64,000 nt of DNA from Pelagibacteraceae bacterium AG-447-E22 (GTDB lineage: Bacteria; Pseudomonadota; Alphaproteobacteria; Pelagibacterales; Pelagibacteraceae). The stretch is from positions 1-64,000 of the forward strand of contig QCQC01000001.1 in NCBI GenBank assembly GCA_003212295.1, in the 5' to 3' direction. Both the position numbers and the translations under genes were made by a program. The notes beneath the pieces are model-generated. The model saw only the letters and a list, made by a program, of their open reading frames with translations. It made no database searches and was not told where the DNA came from. Positions 28,470-39,648 of the stretch are shown piece by piece; position 1 is the first letter of the stretch, and each line of letters starts with the position of its first letter.

Positions 28470-31186
28470 TACTTGGGGTGTCTCTTGCATTGATCAACAC
28501 TAATTTTCCAACAGACAGGACATTTATTGCCTAATGCTTTTTTTGTCTTAACTAAAATATCTGATTCTTTATCAAAATTAATATCAGTCTTTGACACAAT
28601 ACAAAGTTCAGACAAATCAATATCTCTAACTATCTCCTTATATTTTTCATTAAGTTTGATATTAAGGTCTGCCTCCAAACTTGACCCAATTTCTTTACTT
28701 GCCCTTTTTTCCTCAATACTAATATTGCAGACATCTCTAATTTTTATTAATTCTGACCATTTCTCTTCAAGCTTTTGATTTTTAAATTTATTTGGAAATT
28801 TTAAAAACTTTTCTAAGTGAATACTTTTATTTTTTCTAGATACTAATTGGTAAATTTCTTCAGTTGTAAATGACAAAATTGGAGCAAACCATCTAAGCAA
28901 AGACTTAAGCAAAATATTTAAAATTTTTACACATGACTTTCTTTTTTCAGAATTAATTAAATCACAGTACAAAGCGTCTTTCCTAATATCAAAATAGAAT
29001 GCTGACAAATCTACAGTGCAAAAATTCAATAACTCTTTATAAAGATTGTGAAAATCATATTTTTGAAAATATATTTCAAATTTTTTATTAAGAGAATACA
29101 TCTTGCTAAGCATAAATTTCTCTATCTCTGGTAAACTCTCAATATCTAATTCATCCAAATTAATATCTTCAAATTTATCATTTATATTTCCCAATAGATA
29201 TCTAAACGTATTTCTTATTTTACGATATGATTCTGAATGCTGATCCAGTATAGAGTAATCTATTCTTAAATCCTCAGCATAATTTGATGCTGCTACCCAG
29301 ATTCTTAAAATATCAGCACCATATTTTTTTAAAATATCCTCTGGGGCAATTACATTTCCAAGAGATTTAGACATTTTAAGACCTTTTCCATCCACCACAA
29401 ATCCATGTGATAAGATAGACTCAAATGGGGCTTTACCTCTTGTTCCGCAGGATTCTAATAAAGAAGAGTGGAACCAGCCTCTATGTTGATCCGATCCCTC
29501 TAAATACATTGATGCAGGCCATTTGAGATCTTTCCTTTTCTCTAAAACAAAAGAGTGTGTTGATCCACTATCAAACCACACTTCAACAATATCACTTAAC
29601 TTATCAAAATCTTCTGCTTTATATTTATTTCCTAAAAATTTTTGAGGGTCATCAGAAAACCAACAATCTGAACCTTGTTTTTCATAAATATTTGCAATGT
29701 TTTCAAATATTTCATCATCTATCAAAATTTCATTAGATTTTTTATGTACAAAGATAGGAAGCGGTACACCCCATACTCTTTGCCTTGATACACACCAATC
29801 TGGTCTTGTCTCAATCATTGATCTCAACCTCTCTTTGCCTTTACTTGGATAAAAAGTTGTATCATCTATTGCCTTTAAAGCTTTACTTCTAAGTTTATGG
29901 CTTTCCATAGAAATAAACCATTGTGGTGTTGCCCTATGAACTAAAGGTGCTTTTGATCTCCAAGAATGAGGGTATGAATGAACCAATTCACCATTTGAAA
30001 GAAGATTGTTTTGCTCTTTCAATTTTTCAATAACAATTGGATTAGCCTTAAAAATATGTAAACCTTCAAACAAAGAAACATTTTTTGTATATTTTCCATC
30101 ATCATCAACTGTCTCAATAGCTTTTATACCGTTATTTATGCAAAGATTAAAGTCATCAGGTCCATGACTTGGCGCACAATGAACAATACCTGTGCCTTGT
30201 TCTGTAGTAACAAAACGAGCTTCTAACATAGGAATATTGTGACCGTAACCTAAATCAAAAAATGGATGCTTGCAGATAGTATCTTTAAAATCTTTACCTT
30301 TAAATTTTTTTAAATTCTTAAATTCTTTTATCTCACAATTTTTTAAAACTGAGTCTAATAATGCCTCTGCAACAATGATCTTTTTATTTTTAAAATTACC
30401 CTCATCACTTATCTGAATTATCAAATAATCTAAGCTTTCATTATAAGCTAAAGCTTTATTTGCTGGTATTGTCCAAGGAGTGGTTGTCCAAATAACAACA
30501 CTGCAATTGTTTAGTTCCTTTATTTTTGATGATTTTACTGGGAAGCAAGCATAGATCGTATCAGATTTGTGATCTTGATATTCAACTTCAGCATCAGCCA
30601 AGGCAGTTTTTTCTACTGTTGACCATAAAACTGGTTTAAATCCCCTATAAAGACTCCCCTCTTTTAAAAATTTTCCCAGTTCTCTCACAATTTGTGCCTC
30701 TGCATCGTAACTCATTGTTGAATAGTAATTTTCCCAATCACCAACAACACCTAATCTTTTAAATTGGTTTTTATGAACTTCTATCCATTTTTCAGCAAAT
30801 ATTCGACATTCTCTTCTAAATTCTACAATTGGAACGTCGTTTTTATTTTTTTTATTTTTTTTATATTGCTCTTCTATTTTCCACTCAATTGGTAAACCAT
30901 GACAATCCCAACCTGGTACGTAAACAGAGTCTTTACCATCCATTTGATGAAATTTTACGATGATATCCTTTAAAATTTTATTTAAAGCAGTGCCCATATG
31001 TATATTTCCATTTGCATACGGAGGACCATCATGTAAAACAAATTTTTCTTCTCCTTTTCTTGAATTCCTTAATTCTTTATAAAGATCAATTTTTTTCCAA
31101 AGTTCTAAAATTTCTGGTTCTCTAGTTGGTAAATTAGCTTTCATTGAAAAAGCTGTTTTGGGTAAATTAATTTGGTTTTTACTCAT
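28469..31186 (-). CDS. ileS: Isoleucyl-tRNA synthetase
   Basis: A 905-residue class Ia synthetase. The HIGH-equivalent is HMGT (in GPPYANGNIHMGTALNK, cited in part) and the second catalytic loop is KMSKSLGN. The editing domain (TTPWTIPANKAL) and the C-terminal zinc-finger-like CPVCW...C are present; the finger is compact, ending four residues after its last Cys. Its length is in the usual range. It overlaps ribF by 4 bases and lspA by 1. Confidence 0.97.
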   Translation of the reverse strand: MSKNQINLPKTAFSMKANLPTREPEILELWKKIDLYKELRNSRKGEEKFVLHDGPPYANGNIHMGTALNKILKDIIVKFHQMDGKDSVYVPGWDCHGLPIEWKIEEQYKKNKKNKNDVPIVEFRRECRIFAEKWIEVHKNQFKRLGVVGDWENYYSTMSYDAEAQIVRELGKFLKEGSLYRGFKPVLWSTVEKTALADAEVEYQDHKSDTIYACFPVKSSKIKELNNCSVVIWTTTPWTIPANKALAYNESLDYLIIQISDEGNFKNKKIIVAEALLDSVLKNCEIKEFKNLKKFKGKDFKDTICKHPFFDLGYGHNIPMLEARFVTTEQGTGIVHCAPSHGPDDFNLCINNGIKAIETVDDDGKYTKNVSLFEGLHIFKANPIVIEKLKEQNNLLSNGELVHSYPHSWRSKAPLVHRATPQWFISMESHKLRSKALKAIDDTTFYPSKGKERLRSMIETRPDWCVSRQRVWGVPLPIFVHKKSNEILIDDEIFENIANIYEKQGSDCWFSDDPQKFLGNKYKAEDFDKLSDIVEVWFDSGSTHSFVLEKRKDLKWPASMYLEGSDQHRGWFHSSLLESCGTRGKAPFESILSHGFVVDGKGLKMSKSLGNVIAPEDILKKYGADILRIWVAASNYAEDLRIDYSILDQHSESYRKIRNTFRYLLGNINDKFEDINLDELDIESLPEIEKFMLSKMYSLNKKFEIYFQKYDFHNLYKELLNFCTVDLSAFYFDIRKDALYCDLINSEKRKSCVKILNILLKSLLRWFAPILSFTTEEIYQLVSRKNKSIHLEKFLKFPNKFKNQKLEEKWSELIKIRDVCNISIEEKRASKEIGSSLEADLNIKLNEKYKEIVRDIDLSELCIVSKTDINFDKESDILVKTKKALGNKCPVCWKISVDQCKRHPK

Positions 31187-32112
31187 TTTATTTTTTTTGC
31201 AATTAAAAGATCAGTGTTAATTTGTTTTTTTAATTGATCTATATTTTTGAATTTTTTTTCAGCTCTTATAAATTTTAAAAATTCAATTCTTAAATACTTA
31301 TTATATAAATTTCCAGAAAAATTAAATAAATGGACCTCTAATAATATTTTTTTTCCATTAAATGTGGGTCGATATCCTAAATTAGCTATACCTTTGATAT
31401 AATTTGAATTTTTCATTTTTCTTGCTTTAACTGCATAAACACCTGGTTTTGCCAGAATATAATTTTTAATATCTATATTAGCTGTTGGAAAACCAATTTT
31501 TTTTCCTACCTGTCTACCCTTTTGAACTTTTCCATCAATTGACCAGTTTCTTTTTAAAAGTTTATTCACATCATTAAGTTTTCCATTCTGTAAATATTTT
31601 CTTATTAAAGAAGACGAAATAATTTGTTTTTTTATTGATAAAGGTTGTGGTTTAATTATCTTATATTTACATAATTTCTCATACTCTATTAATTGTTTTA
31701 CGTTTCCTTCTCTTTTATTTCCAAACCTAAAATTATTACTTACAAAAATAAATTTTGGATTTAATTTTTTACCTAAAATCTCTTTAATAAAAAAAATTGA
31801 TTTTGTTTTTGAAAATTTACGATTGAATTGCTTAATTATAACAAAATCGACATTAAGGTTACTTAAATTCTCAATTTTTTGATTTAAATTTGATAGTCTA
31901 AAGTTTTTTAAACTTGAGTTAAAAAACATTTTTGGCATTGGCTCAAAGGTTAAAACACCAATCTTTGACGAATATTTCTTTTTATACTTTTTTGCAAGTT
32001 TAAATAATTTCTGATGTCCCAGATGAAGTCCATCAAAATTACCAATTAAAATAATTGAGTTTTTATGATCTTTTTTTATATTAAAACTGTTATATAATTT
32101 CATTTTCACCAT
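31183..32112 (-). CDS. ribF: Bifunctional riboflavin kinase/FAD synthetase
   Basis: A 309-residue enzyme making FMN and then FAD from riboflavin. The N-terminal nucleotidyltransferase domain has GNFDGLHLGHQKL. The C-terminal kinase domain has GKKIGFPTANI, followed by GVYAVKA and GIANLGYRPTF. ATG codons at 32112 and 32103 are both possible; the first overlaps the preceding HAD gene by 7 bases. It is encoded between the HAD phosphatase gene and ileS; the ribF-ileS-lspA order is common. Confidence 0.95.
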   Translation of the reverse strand: MVKMKLYNSFNIKKDHKNSIILIGNFDGLHLGHQKLFKLAKKYKKKYSSKIGVLTFEPMPKMFFNSSLKNFRLSNLNQKIENLSNLNVDFVIIKQFNRKFSKTKSIFFIKEILGKKLNPKFIFVSNNFRFGNKREGNVKQLIEYEKLCKYKIIKPQPLSIKKQIISSSLIRKYLQNGKLNDVNKLLKRNWSIDGKVQKGRQVGKKIGFPTANIDIKNYILAKPGVYAVKARKMKNSNYIKGIANLGYRPTFNGKKILLEVHLFNFSGNLYNKYLRIEFLKFIRAEKKFKNIDQLKKQINTDLLIAKKIK

Positions 32113-32924
32113 TTTAAATCAGTCTGAATATAGTTACAGATTGTTTCATACGATTTAGCTGTTACTTCAATTCCTTTTTCTTTTATTTCATTTTTATGAA
32201 TACCATTTGAAATAATTAAAGAGTCATAGTTTAAAAGATTTGCTCCTTTAATATCAGTATTTAAGTTATCACCAATTGAAAGAATTTTTTTATCTTTGTT
32301 GTTGATAGATAAATTATAAACCTCAGGATATGGTTTACCAAAATATATTACTTTACCTCCCATTTTTTCAAAGACCATAGCGACTGATCCAGCACAAAGT
32401 TCTCTTTTATTTCCTCTATCCACGATTAAGTCTGGATTTGTGCAAATCATTTTTTTTTCTATATTTTCTTTAAATAAATTTTTGTAATAATTAAGATTAT
32501 TATCGAACTTTTCGAATAAACCAGTACACAATATATAATCACTGTCATAAATATTATCTGACTTCATTTTAATAAAATCATTAAATAAATCAAAATCTCG
32601 TGGTGGTCCTATATGGAAAAATTTTTGAGTCGATTGATTTTTTTTAAGATAGTTTAATGAAGCTTGTCCAGATGTAAAAACATGATCTCTTATTTCTTTA
32701 TCCATGCCCATTTTTTCTAAAAAAGATTTAACTACATCATTAGGTCTTGGTGCATTTGTTAAAAGAATATACTCTTTTCTTTTTTTTGAAATTTCATTTA
32801 AAACTTTAATAGCTTCTTTATGAAGATTGATCCCATTGTGAATTACACCCCATAAATCTATGTAAAATAACTGATAATTATCAACTATCGAGCAGAAACC
32901 ATCTTTATCTAAATTTTTAGTCAT
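32106..32924 (-). CDS. HAD-superfamily hydrolase, NagD-like (TIGR01459 type)
   Basis: A 272-residue class IIA HAD phosphatase. Visible motifs are the N-terminal YIDLWGVIHNG (nucleophile Asp and the HNG turn), LLTNAPRP (motif II), GKPYPEVY (motif III Lys) and SIGDNLNTDIKGA (motif IV acids). The upstream codon at 32927 is TTG, so the ATG at 32924 is chosen. Alphaproteobacteria often carry this family beside ribF and ileS; a role in flavin or nucleotide metabolism is plausible but not shown by sequence. Confidence 0.85.
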   Translation of the reverse strand: MTKNLDKDGFCSIVDNYQLFYIDLWGVIHNGINLHKEAIKVLNEISKKRKEYILLTNAPRPNDVVKSFLEKMGMDKEIRDHVFTSGQASLNYLKKNQSTQKFFHIGPPRDFDLFNDFIKMKSDNIYDSDYILCTGLFEKFDNNLNYYKNLFKENIEKKMICTNPDLIVDRGNKRELCAGSVAMVFEKMGGKVIYFGKPYPEVYNLSINNKDKKILSIGDNLNTDIKGANLLNYDSLIISNGIHKNEIKEKGIEVTAKSYETICNYIQTDLKW

Positions 32925-32993
32925 CAAATTAATCTATAACCCAAAAAATCCTTAATTTCCTTTATTTTTTAAGAAAGTTATTTTTAACTATAT

Positions 32994-33021
32994 CTTGAAA
33001 TACTGTTGCCAATCTCTATAT
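32994..33021 (+). promoter_or_regulatory. RpoH (sigma-32)-type promoter of groESL
   Basis: CTTGAAA at 32994-33000 and TCTATAT at 33015-33021 are separated by 17 bases counted from CTTG. This agrees with the alphaproteobacterial heat-shock consensus CTTG-N17/18-CYTATNT at every specified base except one. The site lies 28 bp before the groES start, which has the strong ribosome binding site aaaggag. Confidence 0.65.
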
Positions 33022-33048
33022 GAAGTTCATATTTATAAAGGAGAATTT

Positions 33049-33339
33049 ATGAAATTTAGACCCTTACACGATCGAGTTCTAATCGAAGTTTTAGACAGCA
33101 GCGAAAAAACAGCTGGTGGAATAATAATACCGGATACAGCTCAAGAAAAACCCCAAGAAGGTAAAGTCGTTGCCATAGGTGGAGGCGCAAAGACAGAGGA
33201 TGGAAAAATTATTCCTATGGATGTTAAAATTGGTGACAAAGTTCTGTTCGGAAAATGGTCAGGAACTGAAGTCAAAATTGATGGTAAAGAATACAGCATA
33301 ATGAAAGAATCTGACATTATGGGTATTTCTAGTAAGTAA
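33049..33339 (+). CDS. groES: Co-chaperonin GroES
   Basis: A 96-residue Hsp10 subunit; seven form the lid on GroEL. It begins [13 protein letters not shown] and carries the [13 protein letters not shown] mobile loop and a typical [10 protein letters not shown] segment. The frame extends upstream to 32995, but the ATG at 33049 follows aaaggag and matches the family start. It precedes groEL by 24 bp. Confidence 0.97.
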   Translation: MKFRPLHDRVLIEVLDSSEKTAGGIIIPDTAQEKPQEGKVVAIGGGAKTEDGKIIPMDVKIGDKVLFGKWSGTEVKIDGKEYSIMKESDIMGISSK

Positions 33340-33342
33340 TAA

Positions 33343-35083
<1,741 letters not shown>

Positions 35084-35239
35084 GCCTGTCGTAAAAATCT
35101 TCAAAGAACTTTATAAAGAATGTTTAAAGAACCTATTTATGCTGAATTCTTATTCCATAAATAAATTTTTTATTTTTAATATCAGACACTAATAGTAGAC
35201 ACTTTATAATAAATGGGATTAAATATAATTTATTAATAA

Positions 35240-35261
35240 GGCGACCAAGATAAAGTACGCC
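35240..35261 (+). promoter_or_regulatory. Small GC hairpin just before the SemiSWEET start
   Basis: GGCG (35240-35243) can pair with CGCC (35258-35261) around a 14-base loop, 11 bases before the SemiSWEET ATG and in place of a normal ribosome binding site. It stands out in very AT-rich DNA. It may be a leader structure; no known riboswitch class could be assigned. The rest of the gap from 35084 is AT-rich with no feature I can support. Confidence 0.3.
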
Positions 35262-35272
35262 CCTAAAAAATT

Positions 35273-35536
35273 ATGATACTAAGTTTAATATTAAAATATA
35301 TTGGTTTTTTTGCAGCATTTTGTACTACTATTTCTTTTTTACCTCAGGCAATTAAAGTTTATAAATCAAAAAGTACAAAAGATATTTCATTATACATGTT
35401 TTTAATTTTTACAATTGGAACTTCTTGTTGGTTAGTATATGGAGTGGTTATTTCATCAGTTCCAATAATATTAGCAAATACTATAACTCTTATTTTAAGT
35501 TTTTTTATTTTAATTTATAAAATTAGGTACAAATAG
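35273..35536 (+). CDS. SemiSWEET sugar transporter
   Basis: An 87-residue protein with three membrane helices and the PQ-loop motif (SFLPQAIKVYKSKSTKDIS, about residues 22-40), the single triple-helix bundle that defines bacterial SemiSWEETs. Homodimers carry sugars down their gradient through the inner membrane. No Shine-Dalgarno sequence precedes the ATG; a small GC hairpin does. The gene sits alone between two copies of the groEL 3' end/terminator, which suggests later insertion. Its substrate is unknown. Confidence 0.9.
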   Translation: MILSLILKYIGFFAAFCTTISFLPQAIKVYKSKSTKDISLYMFLIFTIGTSCWLVYGVVISSVPIILANTITLILSFFILIYKIRYK

Positions 35537-35584
35537 ACTGGGGGCCGGGTAAGACAACGCCCTTCTCTAGTTTACTTGGTTTAC
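35537..35584 (+). other. GC-rich non-coding patch after the SemiSWEET gene
   Basis: Directly after the SemiSWEET stop lies a strikingly GC-rich patch (GGGGGCCGGG at 35540-35549, then ACGCCC at 35557-35562) in otherwise AT-rich DNA. ACGCCC also occurs in the leader at 35257-35262, exactly 300 bp upstream, and the leader GCCCC could pair with the GGGGC here. I see no open frame. It could be part of a small RNA or a remnant of the inserted element. Confidence 0.4.
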
Positions 35585-35657
35585 AATGGGTGTAATGCAC
35601 ATGTTATCCTCATTAATCTCAAACAAAATTCAAAAGTGCAGTTTTTACTGCTCTTTT
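35585..35657 (+). repeat. Direct repeat, copy 2 (degenerate groEL 3' end plus terminator)
   Basis: This unit aligns with 35004-35083. The groEL-derived part is broken (the stop TAA is TTA and several GGM codons are changed). The core CATTAATCTCAAACAAAA is identical, and the hairpin is preserved in weakened form: gcag/ctgc plus aaaag/cttttt around a T-T mismatch. It ends with a T run and lies just beyond the stop of the convergent fkbM gene, so it may serve as a terminator for both directions. Confidence 0.8.
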
Positions 35658-35661
35658 TTAT

Positions 35662-36348
35662 CTATTTTATTAAACTAGAATAGGAGTATCTTTTCCAAAT
35701 TCTTCTCGGTGTAATTGGAAGTAAAAAAGTTTTCAAAGTATATTGTTTAAAATTCTTACTAAACATCCAGTCAGACTTTCTTATATCGAATCCCATGCCT
35801 GAAAAGTAGTAGTTGTGTTTAATCAATTTAAAAATGATCAGTAATTTTTGAAAAAAAGAAAGATGTAAATGTTCAAATGAAATATTTTTAATATCAAATT
35901 TTTTCAAATTTAAATTCATCAATACATCATAATCCATTCCTTCAATATCTAAGGATAAGAATTCTAATTCTTTTAATGAATTTTGACTTAAAAAAGTTGA
36001 CAAAGTTTTGCATTTTACTAATTTTTTTAAGATTTTACCAGATTTAAAATGTTTTCTAACAAAATCTTGGGAGTTTGAAAATATTTGAAAATCTGGCGAA
36101 TCTTTTTCAGAGAAGTAAAATATCATTTTTTTATCTTTAATATTATCTGGAACTATTGCAAAATTAAATATCTTTAACTTTTTTTGTTTGAACCAATACT
36201 TTTTTAATTTTTTCATGTGTATGGAATTTGCTTCGACTACGAAAACTTCAGCTTTTTTTTTATTTTTTTTTATAAAATTTGTAAACCCGTCTTCAAAATT
36301 TTTATCAAAATTAGCTGAGCCTGCACCTATTTGAACAAACTTTTTCAT
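35662..36348 (-). CDS. FkbM family methyltransferase
   Basis: A 228-residue SAM-dependent methyltransferase of the FkbM type. The N terminus has a KKFVQIGAGSANFD nucleotide-binding start, VVEANSIHM follows as motif II, and the FkbM hallmark LSLDIEGMDYDVL lies near residue 130. Such enzymes O-methylate sugars or other small molecules, often in surface polysaccharide synthesis; the substrate is not evident. It stands alone and is bordered downstream by the degenerate groEL-end repeat, so it may belong to a variable spot. Confidence 0.88.
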   Translation of the reverse strand: MKKFVQIGAGSANFDKNFEDGFTNFIKKNKKKAEVFVVEANSIHMKKLKKYWFKQKKLKIFNFAIVPDNIKDKKMIFYFSEKDSPDFQIFSNSQDFVRKHFKSGKILKKLVKCKTLSTFLSQNSLKELEFLSLDIEGMDYDVLMNLNLKKFDIKNISFEHLHLSFFQKLLIIFKLIKHNYYFSGMGFDIRKSDWMFSKNFKQYTLKTFLLPITPRRIWKRYSYSSLIK

Positions 36349-36441
36349 TTAATAAATTAGTTATATATATCTTTTATCTTATAAATTAAGGTTTTTTTTT
36401 AGTTTCCAAAACAATTTATTTATGTATAAGAACCAAAAATT

Positions 36442-38268
36442 ATGAATAACAATATAAGAAACATCACAATAATTGCACACGTTGACCACGGCAAAACTAC
36501 TCTAATTGATAATCTAATGAAACAAAGTGGTTCTTTTAGAGAAAATGAAGTTATTGATGAAAGACTAATGGACTCTGGAGAATTAGAAAAAGAAAGAGGC
36601 ATAACAATTTTGGCTAAACCTGCCTCTATAAATTGGAATAACTCAAGAATTAATATCATCGATACTCCAGGTCACAGAGATTTTGCTGCAGAAGTTGAAA
36701 GAGTTTTAAGTATGGCAGATGGAGCTTTATTGTTAATAGACTCTGCCGAAGGTGTTATGCCTCAAACAAAATTTGTTTTATCAAAAGCACTAAAGCAAGG
36801 CCTTAAACCAATTGTTGTAATTAATAAACTTGATAAGTCTGATCAGAGAGCAAATGAAGTTCTAGATGAAACTTTTGATTTATTTGTGAGCTTAGATGCT
36901 AATGAAGAACAATTAGATTTCCCTGTTCTATATGCAAGTGGACGAGCTGGATGGGCAGATACAGAGGTGGATGGACCAAGACAAAATCTGAACCCTTTGT
37001 TAGATAAAATAATTGAACATGTTGAGCCTGCTGAATTAGATAAATCAAAACCATTCGCTATGCTATCAACACTTCTTTACGCAGATAGTTTTTTAGGAAG
37101 AAGTTTAGTAGGAAGAATTACTCAAGGCACAGCTAAAGCCAACCAAGCGATTAAAGCAATTAATTTAAAAGGTGAAAAAGTTGATGAAGGTAGACTTACT
37201 AAAATTTTTAGATATGAAGGAACAAAGAAAGTTCCTATAGATGTTGGCGAAGCGGGAGATATTGTGGTAATTGCAGGTCTAGAAAAAGCTAATGTTGCAG
37301 ATACTATATGTGACCCAGAGGTTAATGAACCAATCACGGCAACACCAATAGATCCTCCAACAATGTCTATTACAATTACTGTTAATACATCTCCTTTAGC
37401 AGGTACAGAGGGTAAAAAGCTTACAAGCACTCAAATTAGAGACAGATTAATTCAAGAAGCACAAAATAATGTTGGAATTACATTTTTTGAAAATCAAGGA
37501 AATGACTCTTTTGTAGTAAGTGGTCGAGGAGAATTGATGTTAGAAATTTTACTTACTCAAATGAGAAGAGAAGGTTTTGAGATGACTGTAAGCCCTCCAA
37601 AAGTTTTATATAAAAAAGACGAAAATGGAAACAAACTTGAACCAATTGAGGAAATTACAATGGATCTTGATGAAGAACATTCATCAAAAATTATCGACTC
37701 TATGAATAGAAGAAAAGGTAAATTAATTGAATTAAAAGATACAGGTAAGAATAAAAAACGACTTATATTCCATGCACCAACAAGAGGCTTAATGGGATAC
37801 ACAAGTAGATTTTTAACTCTTACTAAAGGTAATGGTGTAATAAACAGAATTTTTCATTCTTATGGGCCATTTGAAGGAGATATGGAAGGTAGAAGAAATG
37901 GTGCATTAATTTCAATGGAACAAGGTAAAGCAGTTGCATTTGCAATATTTAATTTACAGGCAAGAGGTGAAATGTTTGTAACACATAACGATCCTGTATA
38001 TCCGGGTATGATAGTTGGATTATCTCCCAAACCAGGTGATATGATTATTAATGTTATGAAAGGAAAAAAATTAACTAATATGAGAACTCAAGGAACAGAT
38101 GAAAACGTTGTTTTAACTCCTGTTAGAAAAATGTCTATTGCTGAACAATTAAGTATGTTGAATACTGATGAAGCTTTAGAAATCACACCAGAGTCTTGTA
38201 GATTAAGGAAAGCTATATTAGATCCACACGAAAGAAAAAGAAGTGAAAAAGCTGGCGCAGCAGCTTAA
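36442..38268 (+). CDS. typA: Translational GTPase TypA/BipA
   Basis: A 608-residue ribosome-associated GTPase involved in stress adaptation and 50S assembly. The GTPase motifs are AHVDHGKTTL (G1), ERGITI (G2), DTPGH (G3) and NKLDKSDQR (G4). The C-terminal half has the EF-G-like domains and the BipA-specific C-terminal domain (FNLQARGEMFV, ESCRLRKAILD). Length is normal. Its stop shares TTAA (38265-38268) with the convergent YczE-like gene. Confidence 0.97.
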   Translation: MNNNIRNITIIAHVDHGKTTLIDNLMKQSGSFRENEVIDERLMDSGELEKERGITILAKPASINWNNSRINIIDTPGHRDFAAEVERVLSMADGALLLIDSAEGVMPQTKFVLSKALKQGLKPIVVINKLDKSDQRANEVLDETFDLFVSLDANEEQLDFPVLYASGRAGWADTEVDGPRQNLNPLLDKIIEHVEPAELDKSKPFAMLSTLLYADSFLGRSLVGRITQGTAKANQAIKAINLKGEKVDEGRLTKIFRYEGTKKVPIDVGEAGDIVVIAGLEKANVADTICDPEVNEPITATPIDPPTMSITITVNTSPLAGTEGKKLTSTQIRDRLIQEAQNNVGITFFENQGNDSFVVSGRGELMLEILLTQMRREGFEMTVSPPKVLYKKDENGNKLEPIEEITMDLDEEHSSKIIDSMNRRKGKLIELKDTGKNKKRLIFHAPTRGLMGYTSRFLTLTKGNGVINRIFHSYGPFEGDMEGRRNGALISMEQGKAVAFAIFNLQARGEMFVTHNDPVYPGMIVGLSPKPGDMIINVMKGKKLTNMRTQGTDENVVLTPVRKMSIAEQLSMLNTDEALEITPESCRLRKAILDPHERKRSEKAGAAA

Positions 38269-38912
38269 TCAAAAATTTTATCAACTAAATAAAGTCCCAA
38301 AGCAACACAAGGTCCTATACCGAAAGCAAATAGTAAAGTACCAACTCCAACGGTTCCACCTAGATACCATCCAATACTTACAACTGAAATTTCCAAAATT
38401 GCTCTAACAGCTGCTATAGGAAAGCTTGTAACTTTTTGTAAACCGATCATCAGCCCATCTCTTGGACCTGCTCCTAAATTAGAAACCAAATATATGCCTC
38501 CACCAATACCAACTGTAATTACTGATAAAGCTGCTAAAATCAATTGATTAACATAATTAGATGGAGTTGGAACAAATTTAATACAAAGATCTATCATTAA
38601 TGCAATTATCAATGCATTAAAGATTGTTCCCATGCCAGGCTTTTGACCTAGAGGTATCCATAAAATTAAAACTGCAATACTTATTAATAAAGTAATTGTG
38701 CCAATGCTTAAGTTAACTTTAAGAGAAATACCTTGGGCTAAAACACTCCAAGGAGATGCACCTGTAAAAGAAACAATTAACAAGCCCTCCCCTAATCCAA
38801 ATAACATTAGTCCAAAACATAAAAAAAAGAATGTTGAAAACTTTGGCTTAAGATTAAGTGGTTTATCTGATGTCCAACTAACCTTTGGTATTTTCTTAAT
38901 TTTTAAAAACAT
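38265..38912 (-). CDS. YczE/YitT-like membrane protein
   Basis: A 215-residue protein with five or so membrane helices. GLGEGLLIVSFTGASPWSVLAQGI and LVSNLGAGPRDGLMIGL (cited in part) form the internally repeated pattern (G-x-G-P/SPW-D/S) found in the YczE/YyaS/YitT group of uncharacterised membrane proteins. The function is unknown; a transport role is a guess. Its promoter faces the DUF6134-like gene across 52 bp. Confidence 0.8.
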   Translation of the reverse strand: MFLKIKKIPKVSWTSDKPLNLKPKFSTFFFLCFGLMLFGLGEGLLIVSFTGASPWSVLAQGISLKVNLSIGTITLLISIAVLILWIPLGQKPGMGTIFNALIIALMIDLCIKFVPTPSNYVNQLILAALSVITVGIGGGIYLVSNLGAGPRDGLMIGLQKVTSFPIAAVRAILEISVVSIGWYLGGTVGVGTLLFAFGIGPCVALGLYLVDKIFD

Positions 38913-38964
38913 TTTTTGATAAACTACTTCTATTATTAGAAAAGTCTATTATTGTAATTATTAA

Positions 38965-39642
38965 ATGAAAAAAATTTTAGTCATAATTATTGTATTATTT
39001 TCCTCAAATGTTCTTGCTCATATGGATCACTATAAAAAGTACAATAAAATTGAAATGGATATTTTTAGAAATGGAGAATTAATAGGTTATAATCATTACT
39101 ATTTCACAAGAAAAGGTGACGAAACAATAGTAACTAATCAAATAAATTTTTCTGTAAAACTTTTAGGAACTACTATTTTTAAGGTAGAGGGATATGGTGA
39201 AGAAAAATATATAAAAGACCAATTAATTTCTTATGTTTCTAAAACCTTACAAAATAAAAAAAAAAGATTTGTTAATTTAGTTTTTGATAAAGATAAAAAT
39301 AGATTTAAAATAGAAGGTTCCTCTTATTCCGGAGAGGCATCTAGCGATAGCATTGTTGGAAATTGGTGGAGTCATAAAATTTTACAGACTAATAGTCAGA
39401 TTAGTCCGATTTCAGGAAGTATAAAAAAACAAGTTGTTACTTTTGTAGGTAGAGAAAAAATTGAACAATACGGTAAAGTTTATAATGTTGATCGTTTTAC
39501 ACTCAAATCTAAAGATATGACTTTACCAAAAGATAAAAGATTAAATTTTAACATATGGTACGATCAAGAAAGTGCTCAAATTATAAGAGTATCTTATTCT
39601 AGAATGGGAAATTGGGAATATCGTTTAAAAAATTTTGATTAA
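38965..39642 (+). CDS. Exported protein, DUF6134-like
   Basis: A 225-residue secreted protein. A signal peptide is clear, with likely cleavage after residue 18 (NVLA-H). The mature protein is rich in beta strands with alternating charged and aromatic residues (MDIFRNGELIGYNHY near its start, FNIWYDQESAQIIRVSY near its end). This matches a family of periplasmic proteins annotated DUF6134, whose role is unknown. No cysteines suggest disulfides. It converges with pmbA across a 6-bp gap. Confidence 0.75.
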   Translation: MKKILVIIIVLFSSNVLAHMDHYKKYNKIEMDIFRNGELIGYNHYYFTRKGDETIVTNQINFSVKLLGTTIFKVEGYGEEKYIKDQLISYVSKTLQNKKKRFVNLVFDKDKNRFKIEGSSYSGEASSDSIVGNWWSHKILQTNSQISPISGSIKKQVVTFVGREKIEQYGKVYNVDRFTLKSKDMTLPKDKRLNFNIWYDQESAQIIRVSYSRMGNWEYRLKNFD

Positions 39643-39648
39643 ATATTA

